Shown: piece by piece, positions 7,169 through 13,506 of the stretch
Layout of the letters: each line of letters starts with the position of its first letter
Position numbering within the stretch: position 1 is the first letter of the stretch
Source: an uncultured Christensenella sp.
Lineage (GTDB): Bacteria; Bacillota; Clostridia; Christensenellales; Borkfalkiaceae
Length of the DNA stretch: 21,863 bases
Assembly (NCBI GenBank): GCA_910585235.1
Contig: CAJUCM010000014.1
Location: 17,056 to 38,918, forward strand
Direction of reading: 5' to 3'
Notes under the pieces: model-generated
What the model was told of the DNA's origin: nothing
Seen by the model: only the letters and a program-made list of their open reading frames with translations
Databases searched by the model: none
Program-made: the position numbers and the translations under genes

Positions 7169-7609
7169 ATGAATTATTTGTCGAATTTTAGCGAAAATCT
7201 TTCGGAGCTGATTGAAGAAAATCATTTAACGGTTGAAGCGTTTGCAGAATCGGTCGGAATTGCTTATTCCGAAGTATATTGCTATTTAAGAAAAGAATAT
7301 ATGCCGAAACTTTCAAATTTAATTAGGATTGCCGACATCTACGGCTATTCCATAGATTTTTTAATCGGTCTGACATCGTTTCCCGAAAATGCAAAATTCC
7401 GAACAACCCCACCGTTCAGCGGACAATTCAAAAAACACTTGGAGAAAAAGGGCGTTTCCCGTTACCGTATGAACAAAGATACAGGAATATCGTTAAATTG
7501 TATCGACAGTTGGTACCACGGTAAATTTACGCCTTCGTTAGAAAAAGCCTTAATCCTAAAAAATTATTTTGACTGTACGCTCGATAATCTGTTCGGAAGA
7601 GAATCTTAA
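7169..7609 (+). CDS. Tandem-HTH XRE-family regulator
   Basis: 146 aa with two XRE-type helix-turn-helix units in a row. The first is about residues 8-67 (LTVEAFAESVGIAYSEVYCYL, ending DFLIGLTSF). The second is about 83-146 (VSRYRMNKDTGISLNCIDSWY, ending LDNLFG). One chain may thus recognise two half-sites. The start is supported only by a weak AGGG eight bases before the ATG. The gene is AT-rich. It is divergent from the 71-aa gene and shares about 130 bp with it, including an inverted repeat, so autoregulation and control of that gene are likely inferences. A GC-rich hairpin follows the stop codon. Confidence 0.85.
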   Translation: MNYLSNFSENLSELIEENHLTVEAFAESVGIAYSEVYCYLRKEYMPKLSNLIRIADIYGYSIDFLIGLTSFPENAKFRTTPPFSGQFKKHLEKKGVSRYRMNKDTGISLNCIDSWYHGKFTPSLEKALILKNYFDCTLDNLFGRES

Positions 7610-7615
7610 AAATTT

Positions 7616-7645
7616 TGCGCCCGCGGACAAATGTCCGCGGGCGCA
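7616..7645 (+). terminator. GC-rich hairpin at the 3' end of the tandem-HTH gene
   Basis: Perfect 14-bp stem with a 2-nt centre (TGCGCCCGCGGACA and its complement), followed by ATTTCTCTC. It is the sister of the hairpin at 6779-6822. Read from the respective genes, the cores are identical except for one stem pair that has changed on both sides (T-A to C-G). Confidence 0.65.
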
Positions 7646-7676
7646 TTTCTCTCATAAAACACGGTCAATTGCGCGT

Positions 7677-8129
7677 TCATGCAATCAATTCTTTGAGCCA
7701 ATTCTTTTCTTTGGGCGTAATTTTGCCGTCTATGGCGCAAATCAACATACAAATTATAATAAGATCGTCTTTCAGATCCTCGTCGAACAGACCGAACATA
7801 TCGATCATATCGTTCAGCACGTTATTCAACTCTTTGCTTTCGGGTTTCAGAAACCGTATTGCCGATTTACACGTTTCATAGTCGAGTTCTTCCCCGAAAA
7901 ACGCGTGCAGTAACGGGTAAACGATCAAGTACTCTTCCTCCGAAAGTCTGCCGTCCGCCGCGATCGCGCCGAGAACGTACTGCGCAAAAATTCTGACGCC
8001 GTCCGCCTTGCTCCCTCCGATCTCGCTTAAAACGGGCAGAACTTTTGCGGATTTTTTCGCAAGAATCGCGCTGTATTGCAATGCGTCCATTTCCTCGAAT
8101 TTTTTACAGAGTTTATTAAATTCCGTCAT
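7677..8129 (-). CDS. TerB-like (tellurite-resistance-fold) protein
   Basis: 150 aa, almost entirely helical, with two acidic repeats typical of the TerB/DUF533 fold: AIAADGRLSEEE (about residues 55-66) and CAIDGKITPKEKNWL near the C-terminus. In TerB such Asp-rich turns sit at the ends of two related helical halves and bind metal. It has no signal peptide or membrane segment, so it is probably cytoplasmic. Start supported by AAAGGAG seven bases upstream and an extended -10 promoter. No other ter genes are nearby, so a role in tellurite resistance should not be assumed; stress or phage-response links of the family are general knowledge only. Its codon use is intermediate. Confidence 0.72.
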   Translation of the reverse strand: MTEFNKLCKKFEEMDALQYSAILAKKSAKVLPVLSEIGGSKADGVRIFAQYVLGAIAADGRLSEEEYLIVYPLLHAFFGEELDYETCKSAIRFLKPESKELNNVLNDMIDMFGLFDEDLKDDLIIICMLICAIDGKITPKEKNWLKELIA

Positions 8130-8157
8130 TTGATTTCTCCTTTCGTCTGATACTGCA

Positions 8158-8166
8158 ATTATACCA
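8158..8166 (-). promoter_or_regulatory. Extended -10 promoter of the TerB-like gene
   Basis: Minus strand TGGTATAAT (8158-8166) is a full extended -10 element; no good -35 lies 17-18 bp upstream. The leader would be about 22 nt and contains the ribosome binding site. Confidence 0.65.
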
Positions 8167-8242
8167 CCAAACGGAAAAAAGGAAATGCTTTTTGCAAAGT
8201 TCTTACCGAATTTTCATAAAACTTCACAATCGCCGCATAACG

Positions 8243-8269
8243 AAAAAACCGCGCTCATGCGCGGTTTTT
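8243..8269 (-). terminator. Intrinsic terminator of rpsO-pnp
   Basis: Minus strand AAAAACCGCGC, ATGA loop, GCGCGGTTTTTT, located 13 bp after the pnp stop codon. Confidence 0.92.
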
Positions 8270-8281
8270 CTCATATACGCT

Positions 8282-10378
8282 TTACTGCATTTTTTCAAGA
8301 AGTTTGAAGTCGATCCCCTTTTCGCCGATCTTGATAATTTCAACTTTTACCATATCGCCGATTTGGAGCACGTCCTCTACGCTTTCAATGCGCTTGTCGC
8401 TCATTTTGGAAATGTGGATCATGCCGTCCTTCTTGGGAGCGAACTCGACGAACGCGCCCACTTTGGGAAGAATGCGGACGACCGTTCCCAAGAATCTGTC
8501 GCCCACTTCGGGATCGTGAACAATGCTCTCGATGATCGCCTTTGCGCGTTCCGCCGCCTCGTAGTCTCCGAAAGAAGCGATGCAGACGGTGCCGTCCTCT
8601 TCGATGTCGATCTTCGCGCCCGTCTCTGCAATGATCGAGTTGATGACCTTGCCCTGCTTGCCGACGACGTCGCCGATCTTTTCGGGGTCGATCTTAATGG
8701 AGATAATGCGGGGCGCATACTTGGAGAGCTGGGGCGCAACTTCGGGTACGCATTCGAGCATTTTGGAGAGAATGAACTGCCTGCCCTCGTTCGCCTGCTC
8801 GATCGCGGTGTGCATGATCTCTTCGGAAATGCCCTTGATCTTAATATCCATCTGAATGGCGGTAATGCCTTTCTGCGTTCCCGCGACCTTGAAGTCCATA
8901 TCGCCAAGGAAGTCCTCTAAGCCCTGAATATCGGTCAGAACGCGGAACTCGCCCGTCTCCTGATTCTTGATAAGTCCCATGGCGACGCCCGCGACGGGAG
9001 CCTTGATCGGCACGCCCGCGTCCATGAGCGCCATGGTAGAACCGCAGACGGAAGCCATCGACGAGGAACCGTTCGAGGAGAGAATATCGTTTACGACACG
9101 GATCGCATAGGGGAAGTCCTCTTCGGAGGGAATGACGGGAACGAGCGCGCGCTCTGCAAGCGCGCCGTGACCGATCTCGCGTCTGCCCGCGCCGCGGATC
9201 GCCTTTGCCTCGCCCGTGCAGTAGCCGGGGAAGTTGTATTGGTGCATATAGCGTTTTGCGGTCTCGTCGTCAAGCCCTTCGAGTTTCTGCGCCGCCGCGA
9301 GCATATCGAGCGTGCAGGTCGTCAGCGTCTGGGTCTGTCCGCGCGTGAACACCGCCGAGCCGTGTACGCGGGGAAGAACGTGTCTCTCGCACCAGATCGG
9401 GCGGACGTCTTTGAGACCTCTTCCGTCGGGGCGGATCCCTTTATTGAAGATCTTATCGCGGATCTTCTCTTTGTTCAGATAATAGATGCTGTCTTTGATC
9501 TCGCGCTTGTTTTCGGGATATTTCTCCGCGAAGTGTTCGAGCGCTTCCTTTTCCACCTGATCGTAGCGGACTTCGCGTTCCTTTCTGTCCGTCGTGTCGA
9601 TCGCCCACTCGATTTTCTTTTCGGCGAACTTTCTGACTTCTTTGTCGAGGTCTTCGGGAACGTGATAGAGTTCGATCTCTTTCTTCGGCTTGCCGATCGC
9701 GGGAACGATCTCCTTTTCGATAAATTCGCAGATCTTGCTGATTTCCTTGTGACCGAACATGATCGCGCCGACCATTTCGTCGTTCGTGACTTCGTCCGCG
9801 CCCGCCTCGATCATGAGGATCGCGTCCTTCGTGCCTGCGAGGTTGAGGTGAATGGTGCTCTTTTCGCGCTCTTCCGCGTTGGGGTTGATGACGTATTTGC
9901 CGTCAACGAGACCGACGACGACCGAACCCGTGGGACCCGCCCAGGGAATATCGGAAATAGAGAGCGCGACGGACGAACCGATCATGGCGAGGGGTTCGGG
10001 GCTCACGTCGGGTTCTACGGAAATCGCGGTCGCAATTACCACGACGTCGTTGAAAAGCCCTTTCGGAAAGAGCGGACGCAGAGGTCTGTCGATCAGGCGG
10101 GAAGTTAAGATCGCCTTGTCGCTCGCTCTGCCCTCTCTGCGCTTGAACCCGCCGGGGATCTTGCCGACGGAATACATTTTTTCTTCATAGTCCACTTGCA
10201 GGGGGAAGAAATCCATTCCCTCTCTGGGGGTGGCGGACATACATACGGTGACGAGAACGGCGGTCTCCCCGCAGCGCACGACGCACGCGCCGTTCGCCTG
10301 TTCCGCATATTTCCCCGTTTCGATGACGACCTCTTTTCCGCCGACCGTGGTTTTGAATTCTCTGTAACTTTGTGTCAT
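8282..10378 (-). CDS. pnp: Polyribonucleotide nucleotidyltransferase (PNPase)
   Basis: 3'-to-5' phosphorolytic exoribonuclease acting in mRNA decay, forming a trimeric ring. 698 aa, normal length. Two RNase PH-like domains flank a helical linker; the first begins VVIETGKYAEQANGACVVRCGETAVLVT. The second carries the active-site region GLEDFLGDMDFKVAGT and QMDIK, with the Asp residues kept. The KH domain (about 559-620) has its GxxG loop as GKQG, slightly unlike the usual GPGG-type loop. The S1 domain (about 625-698) has GAFVEF and DGMIHIS. The ATG at 10378 has AAGGAG 12 bases upstream, a long but usable spacing. It follows rpsO with a hairpin between them, the classical order. Confidence 0.97.
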   Translation of the reverse strand: MTQSYREFKTTVGGKEVVIETGKYAEQANGACVVRCGETAVLVTVCMSATPREGMDFFPLQVDYEEKMYSVGKIPGGFKRREGRASDKAILTSRLIDRPLRPLFPKGLFNDVVVIATAISVEPDVSPEPLAMIGSSVALSISDIPWAGPTGSVVVGLVDGKYVINPNAEEREKSTIHLNLAGTKDAILMIEAGADEVTNDEMVGAIMFGHKEISKICEFIEKEIVPAIGKPKKEIELYHVPEDLDKEVRKFAEKKIEWAIDTTDRKEREVRYDQVEKEALEHFAEKYPENKREIKDSIYYLNKEKIRDKIFNKGIRPDGRGLKDVRPIWCERHVLPRVHGSAVFTRGQTQTLTTCTLDMLAAAQKLEGLDDETAKRYMHQYNFPGYCTGEAKAIRGAGRREIGHGALAERALVPVIPSEEDFPYAIRVVNDILSSNGSSSMASVCGSTMALMDAGVPIKAPVAGVAMGLIKNQETGEFRVLTDIQGLEDFLGDMDFKVAGTQKGITAIQMDIKIKGISEEIMHTAIEQANEGRQFILSKMLECVPEVAPQLSKYAPRIISIKIDPEKIGDVVGKQGKVINSIIAETGAKIDIEEDGTVCIASFGDYEAAERAKAIIESIVHDPEVGDRFLGTVVRILPKVGAFVEFAPKKDGMIHISKMSDKRIESVEDVLQIGDMVKVEIIKIGEKGIDFKLLEKMQ

Positions 10379-10460
10379 TTGTCTTATTTGCTCCTTGTTC
10401 TATATTCTTTGCCGTTGCACCCCTTGATGCAACAGCGACTGACCCGATTATTTTACAAAG

Positions 10461-10487
10461 AAAGAGCGGTCGAAAAAACCGCCCTTT
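10461..10487 (-). terminator. Hairpin between rpsO and pnp (attenuator-like)
   Basis: Minus strand stem AAAGGGCGGT/ACCGCTCTTT (10 bp including one G-T pair), loop TTTTTCG, then CTTTGT. It probably lowers read-through from rpsO into pnp or sets an RNA processing site. A second small hairpin GTTGCA-N8-TGCAAC (10414-10433) lies further down, before pnp. I found no convincing separate pnp promoter. Confidence 0.6.
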
Positions 10488-10495
10488 CCAGTTTG

Positions 10496-10750
10496 TTACT
10501 TTCTGAGTTCCAATGCCGCAATGATAGCTCTGTAACGCTCGATGTCTTTCGCTTTGAGATAGTCGAGAAGACCGCGGCGTTTACCGACCATTTTCAGAAG
10601 TCCGCGGCGGGAGTGGTTGTCCTGCTTGTGCATTTTGAGATGCTCGTTGAGGTGATTGATGCGCTCGGTCAAAAGCGCAATCTGAACCTCAGGAGAACCC
10701 GTGTCGCCTTCGTGCTGTGCGTACTTTTGAATGATTTCCTGCTTTTCCAT
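10496..10750 (-). CDS. rpsO: 30S ribosomal protein S15
   Basis: Primary 16S rRNA-binding protein of the 30S central domain. 84 aa, with the hallmark HEGDTGSPEVQIALLTERINHLNEHLK and NHSRRGLLKMVGKRRGLLDYL. Most orthologues are 88-89 aa and begin with about four or five more residues before KQEII. Here a stop codon (TAG) lies in frame just upstream and AGGAGG sits eight bases before the ATG, so the short N-terminus is genuine. It has its own strong promoter and a structured leader, and is followed by pnp. Confidence 0.97.
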   Translation of the reverse strand: MEKQEIIQKYAQHEGDTGSPEVQIALLTERINHLNEHLKMHKQDNHSRRGLLKMVGKRRGLLDYLKAKDIERYRAIIAALELRK

Positions 10751-10784
10751 TTCTTTATCCTCCTATGGAATGAATTCGCGGAGA

Positions 10785-10819
10785 GCCGAGAAACAGCGAG
10801 GAGAACCGCTTGTCTCAGC
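10785..10819 (-). promoter_or_regulatory. Structured rpsO leader, possible S15 autoregulatory element
   Basis: The rpsO leader of about 78 nt can form a stem GCTGAGA/TCTCGGC (10813-10819 with 10785-10791; one G-U pair), an asymmetric internal loop, then GCG/CGC closing an 8-nt loop. S15 is known to repress its own mRNA through differently shaped leader structures in different bacteria. That this hairpin does so here is inference. Confidence 0.45.
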
Positions 10820-10834
10820 CGACCGTACCTTGTA

Positions 10835-10863
10835 AGAATAGCACAATTTCATGCGCTTGTCAA
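10835..10863 (-). promoter_or_regulatory. Strong rpsO promoter
   Basis: Minus strand: consensus -35 TTGACA (10858-10863), exact 17-bp spacer, -10 TATTCT (10835-10840). Start expected near 10828. Confidence 0.88.
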
Positions 10864-10924
10864 AGAAAAACGCCGTTTGCGCAAAAAAATTTTTATTTGC
10901 CTTAAAAACACCCCCCTCTTTTCG

Positions 10925-10953
10925 TTTACTTTTTCAAAAAATACTTCTATAAT
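10925..10953 (+). promoter_or_regulatory. Promoter of the MATE transporter
   Basis: TTTACT (10925-10930), 17-bp spacer, TATAAT (10948-10953). It gives a leader of about 35 nt with AAAGGA before the start codon. Confidence 0.7.
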
Positions 10954-10993
10954 GGGACGCGCACGAAAATTGTGCGGAAAGGATTATCTTCTT

Positions 10994-12619
10994 ATGACGG
11001 GCAATGAAACGCGGAAGCGCAAAAAATTTTTCCGGCAAAGCGATCTGACGGAGGGCACGATCTGGAAAAGCATTCTCTTTTTCAGTCTGCCCATTCTTTT
11101 ATCTTATTTTCTGCAAACTCTTTACAGCATTGCGGACGCGGCGATCTGCGGACATACGCTGAGCGCAAACGAAGTTTCGGGCGTGGGCGACACCGGCTCG
11201 ATCACGTTTATCTTTCTGCAATTCGCGTTCGGCTGTACGGCGGGCATGAGCGTGATCATTGCAAACCATGCGGGAAAGAAAGATGCGGAGAATATGCGTA
11301 AAGCGTTTGCAACGCAGATCCTTCTGAGTATTTTTATTATCGTCATTCTGACCGCGATCAGTCTTTTGACCTTAAAACCGCTTTTACGCCTGCTCGGAAT
11401 CGCCCCTACGGGCAATACCGTCAACGACGAAGTTTTCAACGCGGCTTATACATACCTCTTTATCATCTGCGGCGGTATGGCGGGGCAGTTCTTTTACAAC
11501 GTGATCTGTTGCGTATTGAGAAGTATCGGCGATTCCAAAACTCCGCTCGTGTTCCTCGCGATCTCGACCGTGCTGAATATCAGTTTAGACCTGCTCTTTA
11601 TTATGGTGTGTCATTGGGGCGTGGCGGGAGCCGCCGCCGCGACCGTCATTTCGCAGTCCTTTTCCGCCGTCGCCTGCTTTATCTATACGGTCGTTCACTA
11701 TAAAGAACTGCGCCCGCGCGCAAGCGACTTCAAGGCGTTTAACTTCCGCACGGCGCTGCGCACTCTGTGGCAGGGCGTTCCGCTCGGACTGCAATTTTCC
11801 GTTCTGGCGTTCGGACTTATCACCATGCAGAACGGCGTGATCTCTTTCGATAAACTGCCCTCCGGAGAAATGGTTGCGGGAACGCCCGCGCAGATCGGTT
11901 ACGGCGCGGCGTGCAAAATGGACGGTATTTTTATGACCCCTCTCAACGCGCTCGGCACGGCAATGATCTCCTATACCGCGCAAAATTACGGCGCGGGAAA
12001 GCGCGACCGTATCCGTCGGGGAGCGTTGCAATGCTTTTTCATGATGCTCATTATCTCCGCTTTCGCCCTCGTCGTGGAAATGCTGATGAGCATTAACGGC
12101 GCATATCAGTATATCTATCTCGCGCGGGATAAGATCTCCGCGGACACCATACGCTACGGAAATACTTATCTGTATTCCGTCGTTCCGTTTCTGATCATAC
12201 TTGGGATCCTCTATCTCGAACGCAACGTCGTGCAGGGTCTTGAAAAACCGCTGTTCCCCTTTTTGGCGGGGCTTGGCGAACTTGCGGGAAGAATTTTAGT
12301 GTGTATGTTCCTGCCCGCGCTCATCAACGGCGCGCCCATCGACGCAAACGCATCGTCCGTTGCGTTCTTCGGGCTTGGCTTAGGCGACGCGGCGGCATGG
12401 CTATTTGCCGACCTCATTCTGCTCTATCCGCTGATCAAATACGTCATGAAAAAACAGCCCGAAGAGCTTGCGGAAAATTCCCCTGCCGAAGAACCCGCCC
12501 CGAACGCGCCCCAAGAAGCGGAAGCCGCAGTTACAAAGAGCGAACCCGAAACGGACGAAAACGTGATCGCAAAGACGGCGGAACAGCCGCCCGAACCCGA
12601 TGTGATAAACATGAATTAA
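10994..12619 (+). CDS. MATE-family multidrug efflux transporter with acidic C-terminal tail
   Basis: Na+ or H+ driven exporter of the MATE family, 541 aa. The 12 membrane segments lie in two related halves; the N-terminal signature is DLTEGTIWKSILFFSLPILL and LQTLYSIADAAICGH, followed by GCTAGMSVIIANHAGKKD. The second half includes QIGYGAACKMDGIFMTPLNALGTAMISYTAQNYGAGK. The last roughly 55 residues after the final membrane segment form a Glu/Pro/Ala-rich, probably disordered cytoplasmic tail that most MATE proteins lack. The ATG at 10994 has AAAGGA about 10 bases upstream; earlier in-frame ATGs lie in or before the promoter. The gene stands alone, divergent from rpsO, with its own terminator. 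Its substrate cannot be read from the sequence. Confidence 0.93.
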   Translation: MTGNETRKRKKFFRQSDLTEGTIWKSILFFSLPILLSYFLQTLYSIADAAICGHTLSANEVSGVGDTGSITFIFLQFAFGCTAGMSVIIANHAGKKDAENMRKAFATQILLSIFIIVILTAISLLTLKPLLRLLGIAPTGNTVNDEVFNAAYTYLFIICGGMAGQFFYNVICCVLRSIGDSKTPLVFLAISTVLNISLDLLFIMVCHWGVAGAAAATVISQSFSAVACFIYTVVHYKELRPRASDFKAFNFRTALRTLWQGVPLGLQFSVLAFGLITMQNGVISFDKLPSGEMVAGTPAQIGYGAACKMDGIFMTPLNALGTAMISYTAQNYGAGKRDRIRRGALQCFFMMLIISAFALVVEMLMSINGAYQYIYLARDKISADTIRYGNTYLYSVVPFLIILGILYLERNVVQGLEKPLFPFLAGLGELAGRILVCMFLPALINGAPIDANASSVAFFGLGLGDAAAWLFADLILLYPLIKYVMKKQPEELAENSPAEEPAPNAPQEAEAAVTKSEPETDENVIAKTAEQPPEPDVINMN

Positions 12620-12656
12620 AAACAAATCCCCGCTTCAAAGAAGCGGGGATTTGTTT
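12620..12656 (+). terminator. Intrinsic terminator of the MATE gene
   Basis: Perfect 17-bp stem (12620-12636 with 12640-12656, core AATCCCCGCTTC), AAA loop, ending in TTTGTTTATTT. Confidence 0.93.
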
Positions 12657-12674
12657 ATTTAATGCGGTGTCACG

Positions 12675-12717
12675 GTAGGCACGGTCTCCGCGGCGTGTCG
12701 GTAACGCCACGCCCTAC
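12675..12717. repeat. Palindromic repeat, degenerate copy 3
   Basis: A shortened relative (43 bp) of the elements at 6671 and 12782. It runs from GTAGG to CCCTAC, with the right arm CGGCGTGTCGGTAACGCC differing by a few bases, a truncated left arm, and no separate centre. It lies 64 bp before copy 2 in the same orientation. Confidence 0.7.
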
Positions 12718-12781
12718 GACAATATATTAACTGCCTCATTTTTTCCGTATCATTAAGCACCAATGCTCGCCGCCCTTCCCC

Positions 12782-12850
12782 TTTGTAGGGCACGACCTCC
12801 GTGGCGTGCCGCCTTTCCCTCGGCGTGTCGGGGACGCCACGCCCTACAAA
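12782..12850. repeat. Palindromic MITE-like repeat, copy 2
   Basis: 69 bp: arms at 12782-12811 and 12821-12850 around a 9-nt centre. The ends are TTTGTAGGGC and GCCCTACAAA. The right arm is identical over 30 nt to the reverse complement of the 6671-6700 arm of copy 1; the left arm has only a few differences. It fills much of the 236-bp gap between the MATE terminator and the Cys-rich gene, which otherwise holds no gene I can support. Confidence 0.85.
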
Positions 12851-12892
12851 TTGCGCCGCTCTCCTCCACTTCTGCAAAGCGAAGGAAACATT

Positions 12893-13174
12893 TTATTCTT
12901 CCCGATCGCTCTGTAAAATCATTTTAATCACTTCAAGCGTTTCTTCCATATCCCGCAAAACGGCGCAAATAGATTTTTTGCGTTCTTCTTTTTGAATCTT
13001 CACAGTCTCCCAAAACGCGCAGTCCGAAATGATCTGCTTTCTTCCTTTGGGTTTTGAAATCCGCGAATCGTGAATACAATGTCCCTCGTACAGCGGAGCC
13101 AAGCGTGTTTTCGATTTTGCATAATGCCGTAAATAATACCTGCAATTGTAGCAGTTCTTATTTTCTTCTTTCAT
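12893..13174 (-). CDS. Cys-rich 93-aa protein, possible zinc-binding
   Basis: No named family that I can assign. 93 aa. The N-terminal half has C8-x2-C11, C33 and C52 in a basic, aromatic context (CYNCRYYLRHYAKSKTR, GHCIHDSR, SDCAFWE), which suggests a small zinc-bound fold. The C-terminal half is a charged helix (KIQKEERKKSI, DMEETLEVIKM) that could form a coiled coil. Start supported by GGAG seven bases before the ATG. It is read from a consensus promoter with operator-like repeats and is divergent from an XRE gene, so it is almost certainly under that regulator. AT-rich. Similar short CxxC proteins beside XRE genes occur in gut Clostridia, often in mobile-element settings (general recollection, not checked). 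Confidence 0.75.
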   Translation of the reverse strand: MKEENKNCYNCRYYLRHYAKSKTRLAPLYEGHCIHDSRISKPKGRKQIISDCAFWETVKIQKEERKKSICAVLRDMEETLEVIKMILQSDREE

Positions 13175-13191
13175 AATTTTTCTCCAATGTG

Positions 13192-13252
13192 CACATATTG
13201 TGTATTATAGTCCACGAAATGTGGTTTGTCAAGTATTTGCACACGATTTGTG
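13192..13252. promoter_or_regulatory. Three-site operator array between divergent genes
   Basis: Three CAC...GTG inverted repeats: CACA-TAT-TGTG (13192-13202, at the predicted start of the Cys-rich transcript), CCAC-GAAAT-GTGG (13212-13224, inside the promoter spacer) and CACA-CGATT-TGTG (13240-13252, beyond its -35 box and just before the -10 of the XRE gene). Sites 2 and 3 share CACGAWWTGTGG. The likely ligand is the XRE protein encoded at 13266. Confidence 0.7.
13204..13232 (-). promoter_or_regulatory. Consensus promoter of the Cys-rich gene
   Basis: Minus strand: TTGACA (13227-13232), exactly 17 bp, TATAAT (13204-13209); both boxes match consensus fully. An operator-like palindrome fills the spacer. 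A promoter this strong without repression would be unusual for such a small accessory gene. Confidence 0.92.
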
Positions 13253-13265
13253 GTATTATTTTTGT

Positions 13266-13469
13266 ATGGAAAATTTAGCGAAAAAATTAAAAGAATTACG
13301 TTTATGTAAAAATTTAACGCAAGCCGAAGTTTCAAACGCACTCGGTTTATCGCGTAATGCCTTCGCAAATTATGAAAAAGGCTTTCGGCAACCCTCGCTT
13401 GAAACATTAAAAAATATCTGTATTTTCTTTAATGTTTCATCCGATTATCTTTTAGGACTAAATCAATAA
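13266..13469 (+). CDS. Small XRE-family repressor, probably leaderless
   Basis: 67-aa Cro/CI-like protein. The helix-turn-helix spans about residues 10-62 (LTQAEVSNALGLSRNAFANYE), ending DYLLGLNQ. It is similar in size and layout to the regulator at 6403. I chose the ATG at 13266 because the HTH protein begins MENLAKKLKELR; an upstream extension would run through the operators. There is no ribosome binding site. An extended -10 TGGTATTAT (13251-13259) places the transcript start at about the ATG, so the mRNA is probably leaderless and weakly translated. Operator site 3 abuts this -10, suggesting autorepression. Strongly AT-rich codon use, unlike the neighbouring hemZ. Confidence 0.9.
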   Translation: MENLAKKLKELRLCKNLTQAEVSNALGLSRNAFANYEKGFRQPSLETLKNICIFFNVSSDYLLGLNQ

Positions 13470-13506
13470 AAAAAATTCCGCAGGAGAACGCCTGCGGAAT
13501 TTTTTT
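13469..13506. terminator. Bidirectional terminator between XRE and hemZ
   Basis: Stem ATTCCGCAGG/CCTGCGGAAT with A-run on the left and T-run on the right, so it can stop both the XRE transcript (plus) and the hemZ transcript (minus). It overlaps the hemZ stop codon. Confidence 0.93.

Noticed and set aside
7037..7225. 62-aa minus-strand frame overlapping the start of the tandem-HTH gene
   Set aside because: Occupies the divergent promoter region and the first codons of a better supported gene; composition looks random.
6608..7645. Repeated hairpins considered as a CRISPR array
   Set aside because: Only two similar hairpins about 840 bp apart with genes between them and no regular spacers; no cas genes in the window.
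9167..10108. 313-aa open frame on the plus strand opposite pnp
   Set aside because: Antisense to conserved PNPase coding sequence with no recognisable domain; a codon-bias shadow.
10196..10993. Long N-terminal extension of the MATE frame
   Set aside because: It would read antisense through pnp and rpsO and through the MATE promoter. The MATE family N-terminus and ribosome binding site fit the ATG at 10994.
12659..12877. 72-aa minus-strand frame across repeat copies 2 and 3
   Set aside because: Built from palindromic repeat sequence with no ribosome binding site.
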